Notes: a model not told the origin generated them from the sequence alone. 43,910 nucleotides of DNA from CAZMFZ01 sp964565665 (GCA_964565665.1 CAZMFZ010000011.1:1-43910), one strand, 5' to 3'. Positions 24,540-35,164 are shown, counted from the first letter of the stretch. Numbers and translations are program-made.

Positions 24540-27500
24540 CTATTCTGCTTTCGAAACTGCCTCGTCTTTCTGCTTTACTACTTCAATCCATTGCCCTTGT
24601 GTAGCGGCATTTACATTTCCCATATACATATCTTCCACTATTTGGGAAGGTAAATAAAATCTGCCCAAATAAGATGCAGTCAGGGTAATATTGAAAAAAC
24701 GCATTTCATTTGGCTTAAGCTTAAAGAAAGTATACACCCTGTCGTCTCTAATATCCTGATAATTAATGGGTTTTACATTCGCATCCGCAGTAGGTGTTGC
24801 CTCTTGATTTTCCATGCGTGAGTTGGTTATCTCCCAACCTGAAGGAAAAATTTGCCTCAAGGCAATATTGCTGTAGTCGCCCAGTACACCAGGATTCTTT
24901 ACCGATATACTTGCTGTAAAAGTAGTGCCTTGCTCAATGGCTGTCGGATTGAGTACGTTGCCATTCATATCGGTATATTGAACCGAAAGCGAAATGTTGT
25001 TGGAAACCGCAGGTTCATTGCCCGCAGCCGGAATACCTGATAGTATCAATCGGGCATATTGTATTGACTTGGCATTGTTTTTCACCATTACCTCGCCTTT
25101 GGCTTTTTTCAAATCATCATCTCCTATTTTTACTTGGTAAACAGGCAGTTCTGAATTCGCATTCGCTCTTTTCGAATTATTAAAAGCGTAATCAAAATTC
25201 AGGTTTTCTCTTTTCCCTCCTTTTTCAGAAAGTTTTGCCAATGCAATAAGTGCAAATGCCGTTTCTTGGGTATTCATATATACGTTTGAAGATAAATTCG
25301 CTGCCAATTCACGGGCTATGGGCAAGGCTTTTTCTAAATTACCCAATTGTGCCATTACTTCTAATATCATGGCTTTGTCTCTTATTTGTGATCCAAAATG
25401 AATATCGGAATAATACCCCGATTTGTAGACTACATTGGTACCCAGATTATTGACAATAGCGGTAGCAACAGTAGATTGCCCTGCCAAAATATACGCACCT
25501 GCCAATATCCACTTGGCTGTAAGAGTGGTGCCAGCCATTTCTTTCAATCGGTTCATGGCTCCCAATTCAGGTATTCCAGCCAAGGCCAAAGTGTACAATC
25601 GATAGGCTTGCACCACATCATTTGAACTATTATTGGCAGCAGTCCATTCCTGGGCTGTTTTCCGTTGGTATTTTTTCCATTGGGCTAAGAAACCAATAGG
25701 AAGTTCGTACCCTTTTTTCTCGGCCTCAATCATAAAATGCCCTGCATAATTGGTGCACCATTCACTTATATAAGAATATTCGCCTGGCCAGTAAGCAATA
25801 GCACCTTCGGGCGTTTGGAAAGTTTTAAGCCGCTGAATTCCGGCTTTGATATTTCGATCCATCAATTGCAATTCCTCTTGCGATGATTGTACCAAGTTTT
25901 TAACTGCCAGTTGAGGAAATACTGATGAGGTAGTTTGTTCTGCACAGCCATAAGGGTATCTAATCAAATAATCGAGTCTCGATTCTAAATTCATTGGTGG
26001 AATATTTGCCACTTCAAGCACCCCTTTGTTGGTACCGGGCAAGCCAAAGAGTTCGTAGCTAGCCGCCCAAGTTTCGCCTGCAGTCATTGTCTTGTCAATT
26101 ATTTTAGTAATGGTCGGGTTAGGGTTTCGCACTTCCAATTCTATATCAAATACACTTTTTTCACCTCCCGATGTGGCAATAATTTTCACTTTAGCAATGC
26201 CAGTAGTGGATTTTACTTTGGCTTTGAAATACACCAAATTGTCTGATTCGGCATTTACTTCAATAGATTTTCGTTTTACTTCCAATAATTCTAGCAAGCC
26301 ATTGGTGCTTACATCTACCGTTACATTCTTATTTTTTTTATCCATATTAAAAATATCGACAGGCAATACTACCTCCTCATCAGGCCCTAGCACTCTGGGC
26401 AAAGTGGCTATTACCATCAATGGCTTTTTCACAGCTGCTGTTTTTTCCGCTGCCCCGTAAGCACCTTTGTGGCCAGCTACCACCATTACTCTTACTGAAC
26501 CAATATAATTTGGCATTTTGAATGTATGGGTATTTTCATCGCCCTTATTTAGCTCGAATGGGCCCAAAAACTTTACTGCAGGCTTGAAACGATTGAATTT
26601 ATTTTTCTCATGCCCTTTCAAATTCATATCGCCACCTATACTCAACAATCGCTCGAATGTACCTACGAAAGCCCCCATTACATAATCGTACATATCCCAA
26701 GTATGGATTCCCAAAGCCTCACGGGCATAAAATTTATTGTATGGAGCTGGGGTTTTAAACCGAGTAAGGTCGAGCAAACCTTCATCTACCATTGCTAAAG
26801 TATAAGTCATCGGTTTGCCGTCTTGTTCTTTTACAGAGATAGATACACTTGCTTCCGGACGAAGTTCCAAGGGCAAATTCACTATGGGATTCAGAATGTT
26901 TTTCTTGTTTTCAACTTTGATTGGCACAATGCCATACAACCTTATTGGCAAGTCGTTTATGGTTTGGGCATGAGGCTGCAGAAGCGTTACATTGGCATAG
27001 GTATTGGGTGCCATGTCTTCGGTAATTTCAAATTCGAACTCGGTAATTCCTTTTTTTACTTCTTTCCAAAATGTTTTCAGCACTCCTGAGCCGGTTTCAA
27101 AACTGATAAATGCTCTGCCTTCGCCACCACTCGGAATCAATAATTTACCTTTTTCACCCACTTCATATTTTTCTTTATCGGTATTGAAAAACAACACATT
27201 AGCTCCGCTATTGCTTCTTTCTTGAGAAGATTCCCCATAGCCAAGCCAATCGATAAATAGCACTTGAGTGACTGTATGGCGACTTTTGGTATCAATCATT
27301 CTCACTAAATACCTGCCCCAATCTTGCGATTCTATTTTCAGATTATAAGTACCTTTCCCATTACTGCCAGTGGTTATTTCTTTGTATTTTATTGGTTTAT
27401 TGTAGTTGAAATCCATCCAGTTTGAGCCTTCAGTTTGGTCGTACCACCATCTCCATTCCATTTTATATATTTCAACTTCTACTTTTGAGCTAATGGGAAT

Positions 27501-30167
27501 ACCCTTCTCGTTCAGGGTGACGATTTCAATTTTATTATCTTGCCCAGTAAATAAAATTTTACGCATTGGGTCTACCGGAGGTGCTTTCATCCCTACATAA
27601 GTGCTAAATGGGTAATAGGGAATCGTCATATTATCTACACTTGCTGCTCCGCTTTCTTCATATACTTTTACTTTGAAATTTACATTCAGCAAGCCAGGTG
27701 CATTGTCTGCGTGAACAGTTGCTGAAATCTTGGCTTCGCCTTCGGCATTTATTTTACCTTTGAAAATTTCTTCATATTCACTTGAAAAGCTTTTGGTGAG
27801 GTCTTCAAAATTGTAATCAAGATATTTTTCAAACTTGGTATCGGCTTTGTTGAGTATCATTGATACTTCTGTGTTCAAATTACGTGCAATTGCCCCATGC
27901 AGCCATTTCACACTCAGCATTGCATTAAGCGAATTGTCGGTAGCAGTGAGCTTTTCCCTGCCAAAATCTACATTAATTTTGAGCCTATTGGGCATTACTG
28001 TTTCAATTTTAAGCTCTTTGGTAAATTTTGTACCGCCTACTTTCACAACTGCAAGCCAAGAACCCGTAAGAGCATCGGGGTCGGTATTGAATTTAAAAGT
28101 ATAAAGCCCGTTCAAAGCTGATGTGCTCACCAATTGCTTTGATAATTGCCCGCTAGGGTTAAATAATTCGAACACCACGGGGTGATTATCGGGGATTTTG
28201 TCTTGCTTATCTTCCAACATAAATGAAACAAATAGCGAATCACCTGGTCGCCACACACCTCGTTCTCCGTAAATAAAGCCTTTGATTCCTTTTTCAATTA
28301 TATCGCCAGAAACATCAAAAAAGGTAGTTTGCAGGGCAGTGGCATCGTCTGTTCGCAGGTAGCCCCGTTGGTCTACTTTTTTTACGATGATGAAATAAGG
28401 CTTGTTTCTAATGTCAAGTTTTAATATTCCATCACCATCTGTTTGCCCTGTTTTAATTGTTTGTTGCTGATAATCAAACACTTCTACTGTAGCACCTGCT
28501 ACCGGCTCTGCCGATTTCAAATCGGTAACCAGCACCATCATTTCGCCATCATTTCCTCGCTTAGCCATTACACCCATATCAGAAGCCAATATCATGCGCT
28601 TAATTATAGCATTGTTAGAGGAATAGTAATAGTTTTTACATGGATTTTTGCCATCATCATATCCCCCATCTTCATCATAATAATAGTAGCCATCATCATA
28701 ATAGTTGTTTTCATTATTTAAATCGTCTAATTCTTCTGTAGAGGCGGCTTCGCTCAATACCGGAGTGGCATCTATAGTTTCACCGTCACAAGCATATAAT
28801 GCGTGTTCTTTTTTGAATCTTAGCTTTACTTGATATATGGCTCCAGGTTCTGCTTTTATCAATTCCGACAAATCGATGGCATATTTTTTCCAAAAAGCAT
28901 ATTCGGCTCTATTGCTATTTACGAGTGGAATAAGCTTTTTTACTATTATTTTACCCACTCTATTTATTTCTCTTGGGCCATATTTTTCATCGTAGTTATT
29001 TACCTGAAAAAATTGGGCTATGTTTTTCTCAAAAATTTTGCTTACCGTTATTTCTACCGCTTTCACATTTACAGCCTCGAATGGAAACTGCTTTCCGTTG
29101 GAGCTTGGCATAATTATTCCTTTGCCTATGGCTCTGATGGCAGGTTTTAGTTCTTCAAATGAGAGTTGGAAAGTTTGTGTTTTAGCAAAGCGTTTGTTAA
29201 GCGAATTTTTTATTCCTTCACTTACTACCAAGGTTTTAGTGCCTATTTGTCTTTCTGGTGGATACAATTTCACTACATTGGCATCAAGTACAATACGGCA
29301 ATCTTGAACATTTTGTAGAAATAGCAATCCGTTGAGGTTTTGGTCGACAAGTAAAGGGGAAGAGAATTGAATTTCAATATATTGCTCAGCCTCCTGCACT
29401 ACTTTGGTGGAAATGAGCTGAAAATCGCCAATTGCAGGAATGTCGTACATTATAGTTTCTTTCTTCTCTGCCTCGATCGGGCTGCCTTCAAATGCCAATT
29501 GTACTTTTGTGGCTGCCTCTTTTCGTTTTACTCCTGTAATTTCAAAATCGTGGTTGTAAGGATCGGTATGTTTCCAACTAATGGCAAGTTCCTTTCCATC
29601 TTGACTGGCTTTCAATACTTTTTCTACCAATTTAATTTCGGCTACATCTACAGTAGTAAAAGAGCCTTTCAACACCACATCTTCGTATTTTTTGATGTCG
29701 GGGTACGATATGCCATATATATTTGCTGTAAAACTCTGCTTCAAAGTCTGGAATGAAAACTCGAAAACTTCAAGTCCGCTTGGCACTTCCAATAGCTTTT
29801 CGAGGTAAAGTTTGGCATTGAACAATTTGCCTGAGGGCAACACCTCTTCCGGTCTGAATTCTAAAATATTTCTAGAAACCCATACGGCATTGCCTTTGAT
29901 AGAAGGAGAAAAATTGAAAAGTTCTCGCTCCTCATTTTGCCCTATTTTTTCTTGAGGAATAATATCGGCCACAAATTGTACTTGGATAGCAGCTTCTCTG
30001 GAAACTTGTCCACTTGTGTAACCTGAAATATAAGAGAGAAATGCAGGATTGAACTTGTCTTTGGCCTTTGAAGTGCCAGATTTGAAAAAGAAAATACCAA
30101 CAGCAATGAGAATTATTGCCGACACACCTGCAAAGATGTATTTGGGATGAAGTTTGAAGAAATTCAT
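24540..30167 (-). CDS. Bacterial alpha-2-macroglobulin (YfhM type)
   Basis: This 1875-residue envelope protein is the bacterial analogue of the host protease trap. It has an N-terminal membrane anchor (about 11-29, no lipobox). A long series of macroglobulin Ig-like domains includes an MG segment with VLVTDLKSAEPVAGATVEVFDY and a GERGVWRPGDSLFVSFML motif. A thioester domain has YPYGCAEQTTSSVFPQ with the reactive pair C1408 and Q1411, followed by a helical alpha-toroid. A Tyr/Asp-rich insert lies at about 480-515. The intact thioester suggests covalent trapping of attacking proteases in the periplasm. The peptidoglycan synthase pbpC, its partner in many genomes, is not adjacent. Confidence 0.92.
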   Translation of the reverse strand: MNFFKLHPKYIFAGVSAIILIAVGIFFFKSGTSKAKDKFNPAFLSYISGYTSGQVSREAAIQVQFVADIIPQEKIGQNEERELFNFSPSIKGNAVWVSRNILEFRPEEVLPSGKLFNAKLYLEKLLEVPSGLEVFEFSFQTLKQSFTANIYGISYPDIKKYEDVVLKGSFTTVDVAEIKLVEKVLKASQDGKELAISWKHTDPYNHDFEITGVKRKEAATKVQLAFEGSPIEAEKKETIMYDIPAIGDFQLISTKVVQEAEQYIEIQFSSPLLVDQNLNGLLFLQNVQDCRIVLDANVVKLYPPERQIGTKTLVVSEGIKNSLNKRFAKTQTFQLSFEELKPAIRAIGKGIIMPSSNGKQFPFEAVNVKAVEITVSKIFEKNIAQFFQVNNYDEKYGPREINRVGKIIVKKLIPLVNSNRAEYAFWKKYAIDLSELIKAEPGAIYQVKLRFKKEHALYACDGETIDATPVLSEAASTEELDDLNNENNYYDDGYYYYDEDGGYDDGKNPCKNYYYSSNNAIIKRMILASDMGVMAKRGNDGEMMVLVTDLKSAEPVAGATVEVFDYQQQTIKTGQTDGDGILKLDIRNKPYFIIVKKVDQRGYLRTDDATALQTTFFDVSGDIIEKGIKGFIYGERGVWRPGDSLFVSFMLEDKQDKIPDNHPVVFELFNPSGQLSKQLVSTSALNGLYTFKFNTDPDALTGSWLAVVKVGGTKFTKELKIETVMPNRLKINVDFGREKLTATDNSLNAMLSVKWLHGAIARNLNTEVSMILNKADTKFEKYLDYNFEDLTKSFSSEYEEIFKGKINAEGEAKISATVHADNAPGLLNVNFKVKVYEESGAASVDNMTIPYYPFSTYVGMKAPPVDPMRKILFTGQDNKIEIVTLNEKGIPISSKVEVEIYKMEWRWWYDQTEGSNWMDFNYNKPIKYKEITTGSNGKGTYNLKIESQDWGRYLVRMIDTKSRHTVTQVLFIDWLGYGESSQERSNSGANVLFFNTDKEKYEVGEKGKLLIPSGGEGRAFISFETGSGVLKTFWKEVKKGITEFEFEITEDMAPNTYANVTLLQPHAQTINDLPIRLYGIVPIKVENKKNILNPIVNLPLELRPEASVSISVKEQDGKPMTYTLAMVDEGLLDLTRFKTPAPYNKFYAREALGIHTWDMYDYVMGAFVGTFERLLSIGGDMNLKGHEKNKFNRFKPAVKFLGPFELNKGDENTHTFKMPNYIGSVRVMVVAGHKGAYGAAEKTAAVKKPLMVIATLPRVLGPDEEVVLPVDIFNMDKKNKNVTVDVSTNGLLELLEVKRKSIEVNAESDNLVYFKAKVKSTTGIAKVKIIATSGGEKSVFDIELEVRNPNPTITKIIDKTMTAGETWAASYELFGLPGTNKGVLEVANIPPMNLESRLDYLIRYPYGCAEQTTSSVFPQLAVKNLVQSSQEELQLMDRNIKAGIQRLKTFQTPEGAIAYWPGEYSYISEWCTNYAGHFMIEAEKKGYELPIGFLAQWKKYQRKTAQEWTAANNSSNDVVQAYRLYTLALAGIPELGAMNRLKEMAGTTLTAKWILAGAYILAGQSTVATAIVNNLGTNVVYKSGYYSDIHFGSQIRDKAMILEVMAQLGNLEKALPIARELAANLSSNVYMNTQETAFALIALAKLSEKGGKRENLNFDYAFNNSKRANANSELPVYQVKIGDDDLKKAKGEVMVKNNAKSIQYARLILSGIPAAGNEPAVSNNISLSVQYTDMNGNVLNPTAIEQGTTFTASISVKNPGVLGDYSNIALRQIFPSGWEITNSRMENQEATPTADANVKPINYQDIRDDRVYTFFKLKPNEMRFFNITLTASYLGRFYLPSQIVEDMYMGNVNAATQGQWIEVVKQKDEAVSKAE

Positions 30168-30489
30168 TTTTTATGATTAATAAGTGAGAATACCGTAAAT
30201 GCGAATGGAAAACAGATGAAATATCAAATCAAAAATCACCAATAGTTTTGTGAAAACCGAATTGAAATATTTCTTTTTTTATTGGCAAGCAAACGAGGGA
30301 ATTTAGTGCCTAAATCTCGAAAAACCTCATAGGAAAAATTAAAACTCGACTTCAATCCTGTATTTGTGGACGAAACCGGCTGCTTATAGATTTTACTAGA
30401 AACTATCGAAGTATTAGGCCTAAAAAGTGGGTAACAAGAAAAAAATATGCCCTGACATGTTTCAAATGGCAGGGCTTTTAATATTTAAA
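30168..30489. other. Intergenic region upstream of the alpha-2-macroglobulin gene
   Basis: This 322-base gap has no recognisable gene. It contains the terminator of the DUF4249 gene at its right end. The rest is AT-rich and presumably holds the alpha-2-macroglobulin promoter, for which I find no exact -7 box. Confidence 0.5.
30449..30475 (-). terminator. Terminator of the TonB receptor/DUF4249 operon
   Basis: GCCCTGACAT at 30449-30458 and ATGGCAGGGC at 30466-30475 form a ten-position stem with one internal mismatch and a seven-base loop. Read on the minus strand, the stem is followed by ATA and a run of seven T, 15 bases after the DUF4249 stop codon. Confidence 0.75.
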
Positions 30490-31419
30490 CTAATCGTCTA
30501 TTTCTCCGTTAAATTTTATGATAATACTTTTCTTAGTTATTCTTGCCACTTTGAAAAAACCAACAGCATCATTTGAACTCAAATTGTTTGGCGGATTACC
30601 AGCGGGTGAACTAAATAAACCACCGTCATTATTAAGAACTGCATTTAGTCCTCTATAATACACAAAGCATTTTTCTGAAATTCCTTGTAGCAATACTGTT
30701 ACTGTATCTCCACTTATAAAGTTTAAATTTGTGGGTGGCCCTCCACCTGGTGGTGGCAATATATAAAAATTATTTATTGGAACTTCTGAAAGATTATTTA
30801 CGAAAAACCCACTATTTGAACTGAATATATTATCGCCTCGAAATACATACACCTGAACATTTATCCTATAAGGAAGCTGATTTAAAGCAAAAAGCCTTAC
30901 TCTAAATACAGAATCTTGAACTTTAATATATTGCTTTCCTGTAAAGAAAATATCGTTGTAAGAAAAGCTATTAACTCTAGCTTCAGTAGCTTTCTCACGG
31001 AATACTGATTTTAAACTATCAATTTTAAAATTTTGATAATCTGCCATTTGTTCAGAGGCTGTTACATTATATTTAGGTGTGCTAATACTCAGACTGTAGG
31101 TATTCCCAGAAATTCCTCTCCAAAGTTTGGAAGGCAAATACAACCCTGTATTGTCAGCTAATTTAAAGGTGTCAGTCATGCCTTGATTGTCATTTACTAT
31201 TACAGTAGCATCCTTTACACCAGGATTAGGCTGTGTTGATAGCACATTTACCGAAGTGGTGAGTCTTATATAATGAAAACCCAGCGAATCGCTTACCAAA
31301 GATTCAATACCTAACTTTTCTGAATCTTGATTAGGGTTAAAATTGTCAAGTTTCACTTGGCAGCTTGTTACTGCAAATATTGTGGAGATAAGTCCAATAT
31401 AAAATTTTATTGTTTTCAT
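30490..31419 (-). CDS. DUF4249 lipoprotein, partner of the TonB receptor
   Basis: This is a 309-residue predicted lipoprotein with lipobox VTSC at C20. DUF4249 landmarks include DATVIVNDNQGMTDTF, the RGISGNTYSLSISTPKY edge strand and a C-terminal GGLFSSPAGNPPNNLSSNDA, then VGFFKVARI. Members are usually encoded directly after a SusC-like receptor and presumably act as a surface lid or ligand-binding partner, as SusD does. That arrangement is seen here: the receptor gene lies 70 bases upstream on the same strand. The ligand is unknown. Confidence 0.85.
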   Translation of the reverse strand: MKTIKFYIGLISTIFAVTSCQVKLDNFNPNQDSEKLGIESLVSDSLGFHYIRLTTSVNVLSTQPNPGVKDATVIVNDNQGMTDTFKLADNTGLYLPSKLWRGISGNTYSLSISTPKYNVTASEQMADYQNFKIDSLKSVFREKATEARVNSFSYNDIFFTGKQYIKVQDSVFRVRLFALNQLPYRINVQVYVFRGDNIFSSNSGFFVNNLSEVPINNFYILPPPGGGPPTNLNFISGDTVTVLLQGISEKCFVYYRGLNAVLNNDGGLFSSPAGNPPNNLSSNDAVGFFKVARITKKSIIIKFNGEIDD

Positions 31420-31489
31420 CTTATTTATTTACCCAAAACTCAGGCATTGGTTTTAATTTACAGCTAAAGAACTTTATAATAGAAAATTA

Positions 31490-33931
31490 TTAAAAACTAA
31501 ATGTGTAACCTATCGATGGCAAAATCGGGAATACATAAGTCAATACTGCTTCTTTGGTTTGCACACCAGGAATTGGATCGCCAGGACCCACAGTATTGTC
31601 ACTATTTTTTACATCAGTGGTGGCTGACTGAACAGAAATAGTGAATGGATTTTTTCGATTATACACATTATAAACTGAAAAAGTGAGTTCACTGCTCCAT
31701 TTTCTATTCGGTTTCTTTTTCGATTTTAATGTAGCAGAAATGTCTAGCCTATGAAAATCAGGTAATCGGAATCCATTTCGCTCTGAAATAATATCAATTT
31801 GTTGTCCTTCCACCAAGTATCTACCTGTGGGCAATGTAATTGGTCGCCCCGTTTGGTATGTAAAAGTAGCTCCCACACTCCATCTTTTGCTTAGTTCATA
31901 AGTAGCAACTGTGTTGATTGTATTTCTGCGGTCGTAAGTAGAAAAATATGTCCTGTTTTGATTTACACCCTCTACTTGCCTTTCCGCCCAGGATAAAGTG
32001 TAGCCGATTTGCCCCGTAAATTTACCTTTTGTTTTTACTAGAAAAAATTCTGAGCCATATGACCAAGCAGTACCTTGACGAATAAAAACTGGCAAATTTG
32101 CATTAAGAAACACATTGGAATTATCGGCAAAGTCTACCGCATTTCTCATATATTTATAAAAACCTTCAACTGAGAACTCAAACATATTATCTTTAAAATT
32201 TTTAAAATATCCACCAGCTACTTGATCGGCTATTTGAGGACGCAGATATTTTGTACTTGGCAGCCAAAAACTTGTTGGTAATGGTACAATTCCTGAAATG
32301 ATTTGGTGTACATTTTGTACCATTCTATTGTAAGAAACCTTTATTGAGCTAGTTTGATTCAGCATATATCTTGCCGATATTCTAGGTTCTGGATTTACAA
32401 ATGTTTCTATAAATTGTAAATTACCATATTGTGTTGAATCAGCTCTTACTATAGTTTGGGTATTTGTAGGATCTTGATATCTGTAAAACTTTGTGCCATT
32501 TTGTGAGCCGACATTGGAAAATACCGATAATCTAATTCCATATTCCATTGACAAACGAGAAGTTACCTCTTGTTTGTTGGAAATGTAAAACGCATTGTCC
32601 CATGCTCCTAATCTTTGTAATTTGATACTTGGAATGCCTGGCCTACCACCAATAAAGTCACCTGGTTGAAATTCTCTATAGGCAGTACTAAACCCAAAAC
32701 TTAATGTATTTTTAGGATTTATAAAGTAGTCAAAATCTTGCTTTAAAGTAAATTCTCTTATACTTGCTTGCCATGTAAAAATATTTGGTATGCCAAGTGC
32801 ATAATCATAGTTGCTTGCAATAAAAGTAGAATTTGAAAATAGCTTGCTATTAAAAATATGATTCCATCTCAATGTTCCCGTAGAGTTTCCCCAATTGAAA
32901 TTAAAATTATTTCCAAACTTTAAAACATCTCTTCCTAAATAAGTAGAAATGAATATTCTATTCTTATCGTTGATATTATAATTTACTTTTGCGTTAATAT
33001 CGTAGAAATAAACATCATTATTCCTTGTTTGAGGTGAAATTAGAAATAGATAACCAACTAAAGAACGCCTTGCAGAAATCATAAATGAAGCTTTGGCAGG
33101 CTTATCTTCCAAAATTGTAGAATCACCTTTTCTTCTTCTTGCAAATAATTGTGGCCCAATTGGCCCCTGAATATTTGCACGCACAGCAAGTACACCTAGA
33201 GAAACTTCACCCGTTGGCCTGCGATTGTTACCATCTATAGAACGTATGTCAAGCACTGATGAGAGTCTACCCCCAAATTGTGCAGGAATGCCGCCTTTAT
33301 ATAATTCTGATGTCTTTACAATAGATGAGTTAAATGCAGAAAGCAAGCCCCCCACATGGGATGGATCGTAGATAGGTGCTTCATCATACAATATTAAATT
33401 TTGATCAGCTGCACCGCCTCTCACAAAAAAAGCACTTGTACCCTCCCCTGCCGATACTACACCCGGTTGCAATTGTACCAATTTTATCAAATCTGGTTCT
33501 CCAAATAAAGCCGGTAGTTTTTTCAACTGCCCAATATTTAAATCCACTTTACTCATTTTTAAGTCAGACACATTGGCATCTACTTTTCTTTCTGTGATTA
33601 ATACTTCATCTGTTACAATTGATTCCTCTTCAATATTAAAATTAAAGGTTTGGTCTTTGGTTAAGTTAATTTCTGTGGCCTGTGCCCTATAACCCACATA
33701 CTGAATGCTTATAGTGTAAGTGCCCTGTGGCAGCGACAAGGAATAAAAACCGTATGCGTTGGTGGAGGTGGCTGCGTTGATTTCTTTGGCTACAATTGTG
33801 GCTCCAATTAAGTCTTCCCCATTTTTTTTGTCTTTAATATAGCCGCTGATGGTGTATTTCTGTTGGGCTTGCAATTGAAATGCAGCGAATAAACCACTCA
33901 TAATGAGCAGCTTATAAAAATTATTTTTCAT
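31490..33931 (-). CDS. TonB-dependent receptor with carboxypeptidase-like N-domain
   Basis: This is an 813-residue outer-membrane receptor. A signal peptide (about 1-22, cut after LQAQ) precedes a CarboxypepD_reg-like domain (about 24-110; ISGYIKDKKNGEDLIGATIV, then NAYGFYSLSLPQGTYTISIQYVGY). A plug domain follows (about 130-250, with GVVSAGEGTSAFFVRGGAAD, then GGIPAQFGGRLSSVLDIRS), and a 22-strand-type barrel ends in SIGYTFSF, with a terminal aromatic. The receptor and the DUF4249 lipoprotein form a two-gene unit. It lacks the polysaccharide-utilisation genes that usually identify a glycan, so the ligand could be a metal chelate, peptide or sugar. Confidence 0.9.
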   Translation of the reverse strand: MKNNFYKLLIMSGLFAAFQLQAQQKYTISGYIKDKKNGEDLIGATIVAKEINAATSTNAYGFYSLSLPQGTYTISIQYVGYRAQATEINLTKDQTFNFNIEEESIVTDEVLITERKVDANVSDLKMSKVDLNIGQLKKLPALFGEPDLIKLVQLQPGVVSAGEGTSAFFVRGGAADQNLILYDEAPIYDPSHVGGLLSAFNSSIVKTSELYKGGIPAQFGGRLSSVLDIRSIDGNNRRPTGEVSLGVLAVRANIQGPIGPQLFARRRKGDSTILEDKPAKASFMISARRSLVGYLFLISPQTRNNDVYFYDINAKVNYNINDKNRIFISTYLGRDVLKFGNNFNFNWGNSTGTLRWNHIFNSKLFSNSTFIASNYDYALGIPNIFTWQASIREFTLKQDFDYFINPKNTLSFGFSTAYREFQPGDFIGGRPGIPSIKLQRLGAWDNAFYISNKQEVTSRLSMEYGIRLSVFSNVGSQNGTKFYRYQDPTNTQTIVRADSTQYGNLQFIETFVNPEPRISARYMLNQTSSIKVSYNRMVQNVHQIISGIVPLPTSFWLPSTKYLRPQIADQVAGGYFKNFKDNMFEFSVEGFYKYMRNAVDFADNSNVFLNANLPVFIRQGTAWSYGSEFFLVKTKGKFTGQIGYTLSWAERQVEGVNQNRTYFSTYDRRNTINTVATYELSKRWSVGATFTYQTGRPITLPTGRYLVEGQQIDIISERNGFRLPDFHRLDISATLKSKKKPNRKWSSELTFSVYNVYNRKNPFTISVQSATTDVKNSDNTVGPGDPIPGVQTKEAVLTYVFPILPSIGYTFSF

Positions 33932-33954
33932 TTAAAGGATGTTACGGTTTGGTA

Positions 33955-33982
33955 AAGTTCAGTGAACTTGTATGCGAAATTA
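33955..33982 (-). promoter_or_regulatory. Promoter and operator-like palindrome of the TonB receptor operon
   Basis: On the minus strand TAATTTCG (33982-33975) is one base from the -7 consensus. A TTG at 34001-33999 lies 16 bases upstream of it, slightly short for a -33 element. Next to it, AAGTTCA at 33955-33961 and TGAACTT at 33963-33969 form a perfect seven-base inverted repeat around one base, covering the predicted transcription start. Confidence 0.4.
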
Positions 33983-34186
33983 TTAAAAATTATTGTTTCA
34001 AGGGTAAATATAATTTGGGTTCAGATACATTGCAATCATATTTTCACATTAAAACCATATGTGATTAAATAAGGAAATGGGAACGATTTTCTGTTGAAAT
34101 ATTATTATCCTAATTTTAATTTTCTTGTTTTTTGATTGTATCTGTCAAACTCTTCAGCATAATTTGAATTAAAACATTACAACCGA

Positions 34187-35152
34187 TTAGTCTAAGCCAA
34201 TTGTTTCAGAAATCAAATATTCTTGCCCTTTGCGATTGGTGCTTACATTGATAATTTCACCAATATAACCTGCCAAGAAAAACTGAACTCCTACCACCAA
34301 AGCCACTAAAGCCAAGAAAAATAGCGGTTGAGCCGTTACATCTCTCACTTTTAATCCATTGTAAATATTGTATTGCTTTTCGAATAACACCCATAAAGTA
34401 GTAGCAAAACCAATAAAAAACGATACAATTCCCATGCTTCCGAAAAAGTGCATAGGCTTTCTGCGAAATTTAGTAACGAAGGAAATAGAGAGCAAATCTA
34501 AAAAGCCATTCAGAAATCTATCCCAACCAAACTTTGTAGTGCCGTATTTTCTAGATTGGTGCTGCACTACTTTCTCGCCAATTTTTAAATAGCCACTCCA
34601 TTTGGCTATTACAGGTATATAGCGGTGCATTTCGCCATATACTTCTATGTTTTTCACCACTTTTAATTTATAGGCTTTCAATCCACAATTGAAATCGTGC
34701 AATTCAATGCCCGACATCCACCTAGTGGCTGCATTGAAAAGTTTGGTAGGAATAGTTTTGGCAATAGGGTCGTATCGCTTGGCTTTCCAGCCCGAAATCA
34801 AATCAAAACCCTCTACTTTTATGAGTTTGTATAAGTCTGGAATTTCATCGGGGCTGTCTTGCAAATCGGCATCCATGGTAATTACTACTTCGCCTTGTGC
34901 ATGGCGAAAGCCTTCGTTTAGAGCGGCCGATTTGCCATAATTACGATTGAATGAAATGCCTTTTACTGCGGGATATCTACTTGATAAAGAGCGAACTACC
35001 TCCCAAGAATTGTCGGTACTGCCATCATCTATCAGAAGTATCTCGTGTGAAAATTGGTTTTCAATCATTACCCTTTCAATCCATTGGCACAATTCAGGCA
35101 ACGATTCTTCTTCATTTAAAAGTGGTATTACTATTGATATTTGAGGTTTCAA
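34187..35152 (-). CDS. Polyprenyl-phosphate glycosyltransferase, GT2 family with membrane helices
   Basis: This 321-residue enzyme has a GT-A domain (about 1-225) and two C-terminal membrane helices (about 233-258 and 272-297). Motifs are SIVIPLLNEEESL, the nucleotide-binding IDDGSTDNSW with D42 and D43, and the metal-binding DADLQD at 94-99. This is the DPM1/GtrB/ArnC type, which moves a sugar from a nucleotide donor to a polyprenyl phosphate. The donor cannot be predicted. It is the last gene of a three-gene unit, 12 bases after the DUF4199 gene, pointing to an envelope-glycan role. Confidence 0.9.
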   Translation of the reverse strand: MKPQISIVIPLLNEEESLPELCQWIERVMIENQFSHEILLIDDGSTDNSWEVVRSLSSRYPAVKGISFNRNYGKSAALNEGFRHAQGEVVITMDADLQDSPDEIPDLYKLIKVEGFDLISGWKAKRYDPIAKTIPTKLFNAATRWMSGIELHDFNCGLKAYKLKVVKNIEVYGEMHRYIPVIAKWSGYLKIGEKVVQHQSRKYGTTKFGWDRFLNGFLDLLSISFVTKFRRKPMHFFGSMGIVSFFIGFATTLWVLFEKQYNIYNGLKVRDVTAQPLFFLALVALVVGVQFFLAGYIGEIINVSTNRKGQEYLISETIGLD

Positions 35153-35164
35153 TTTCTATTCGTT

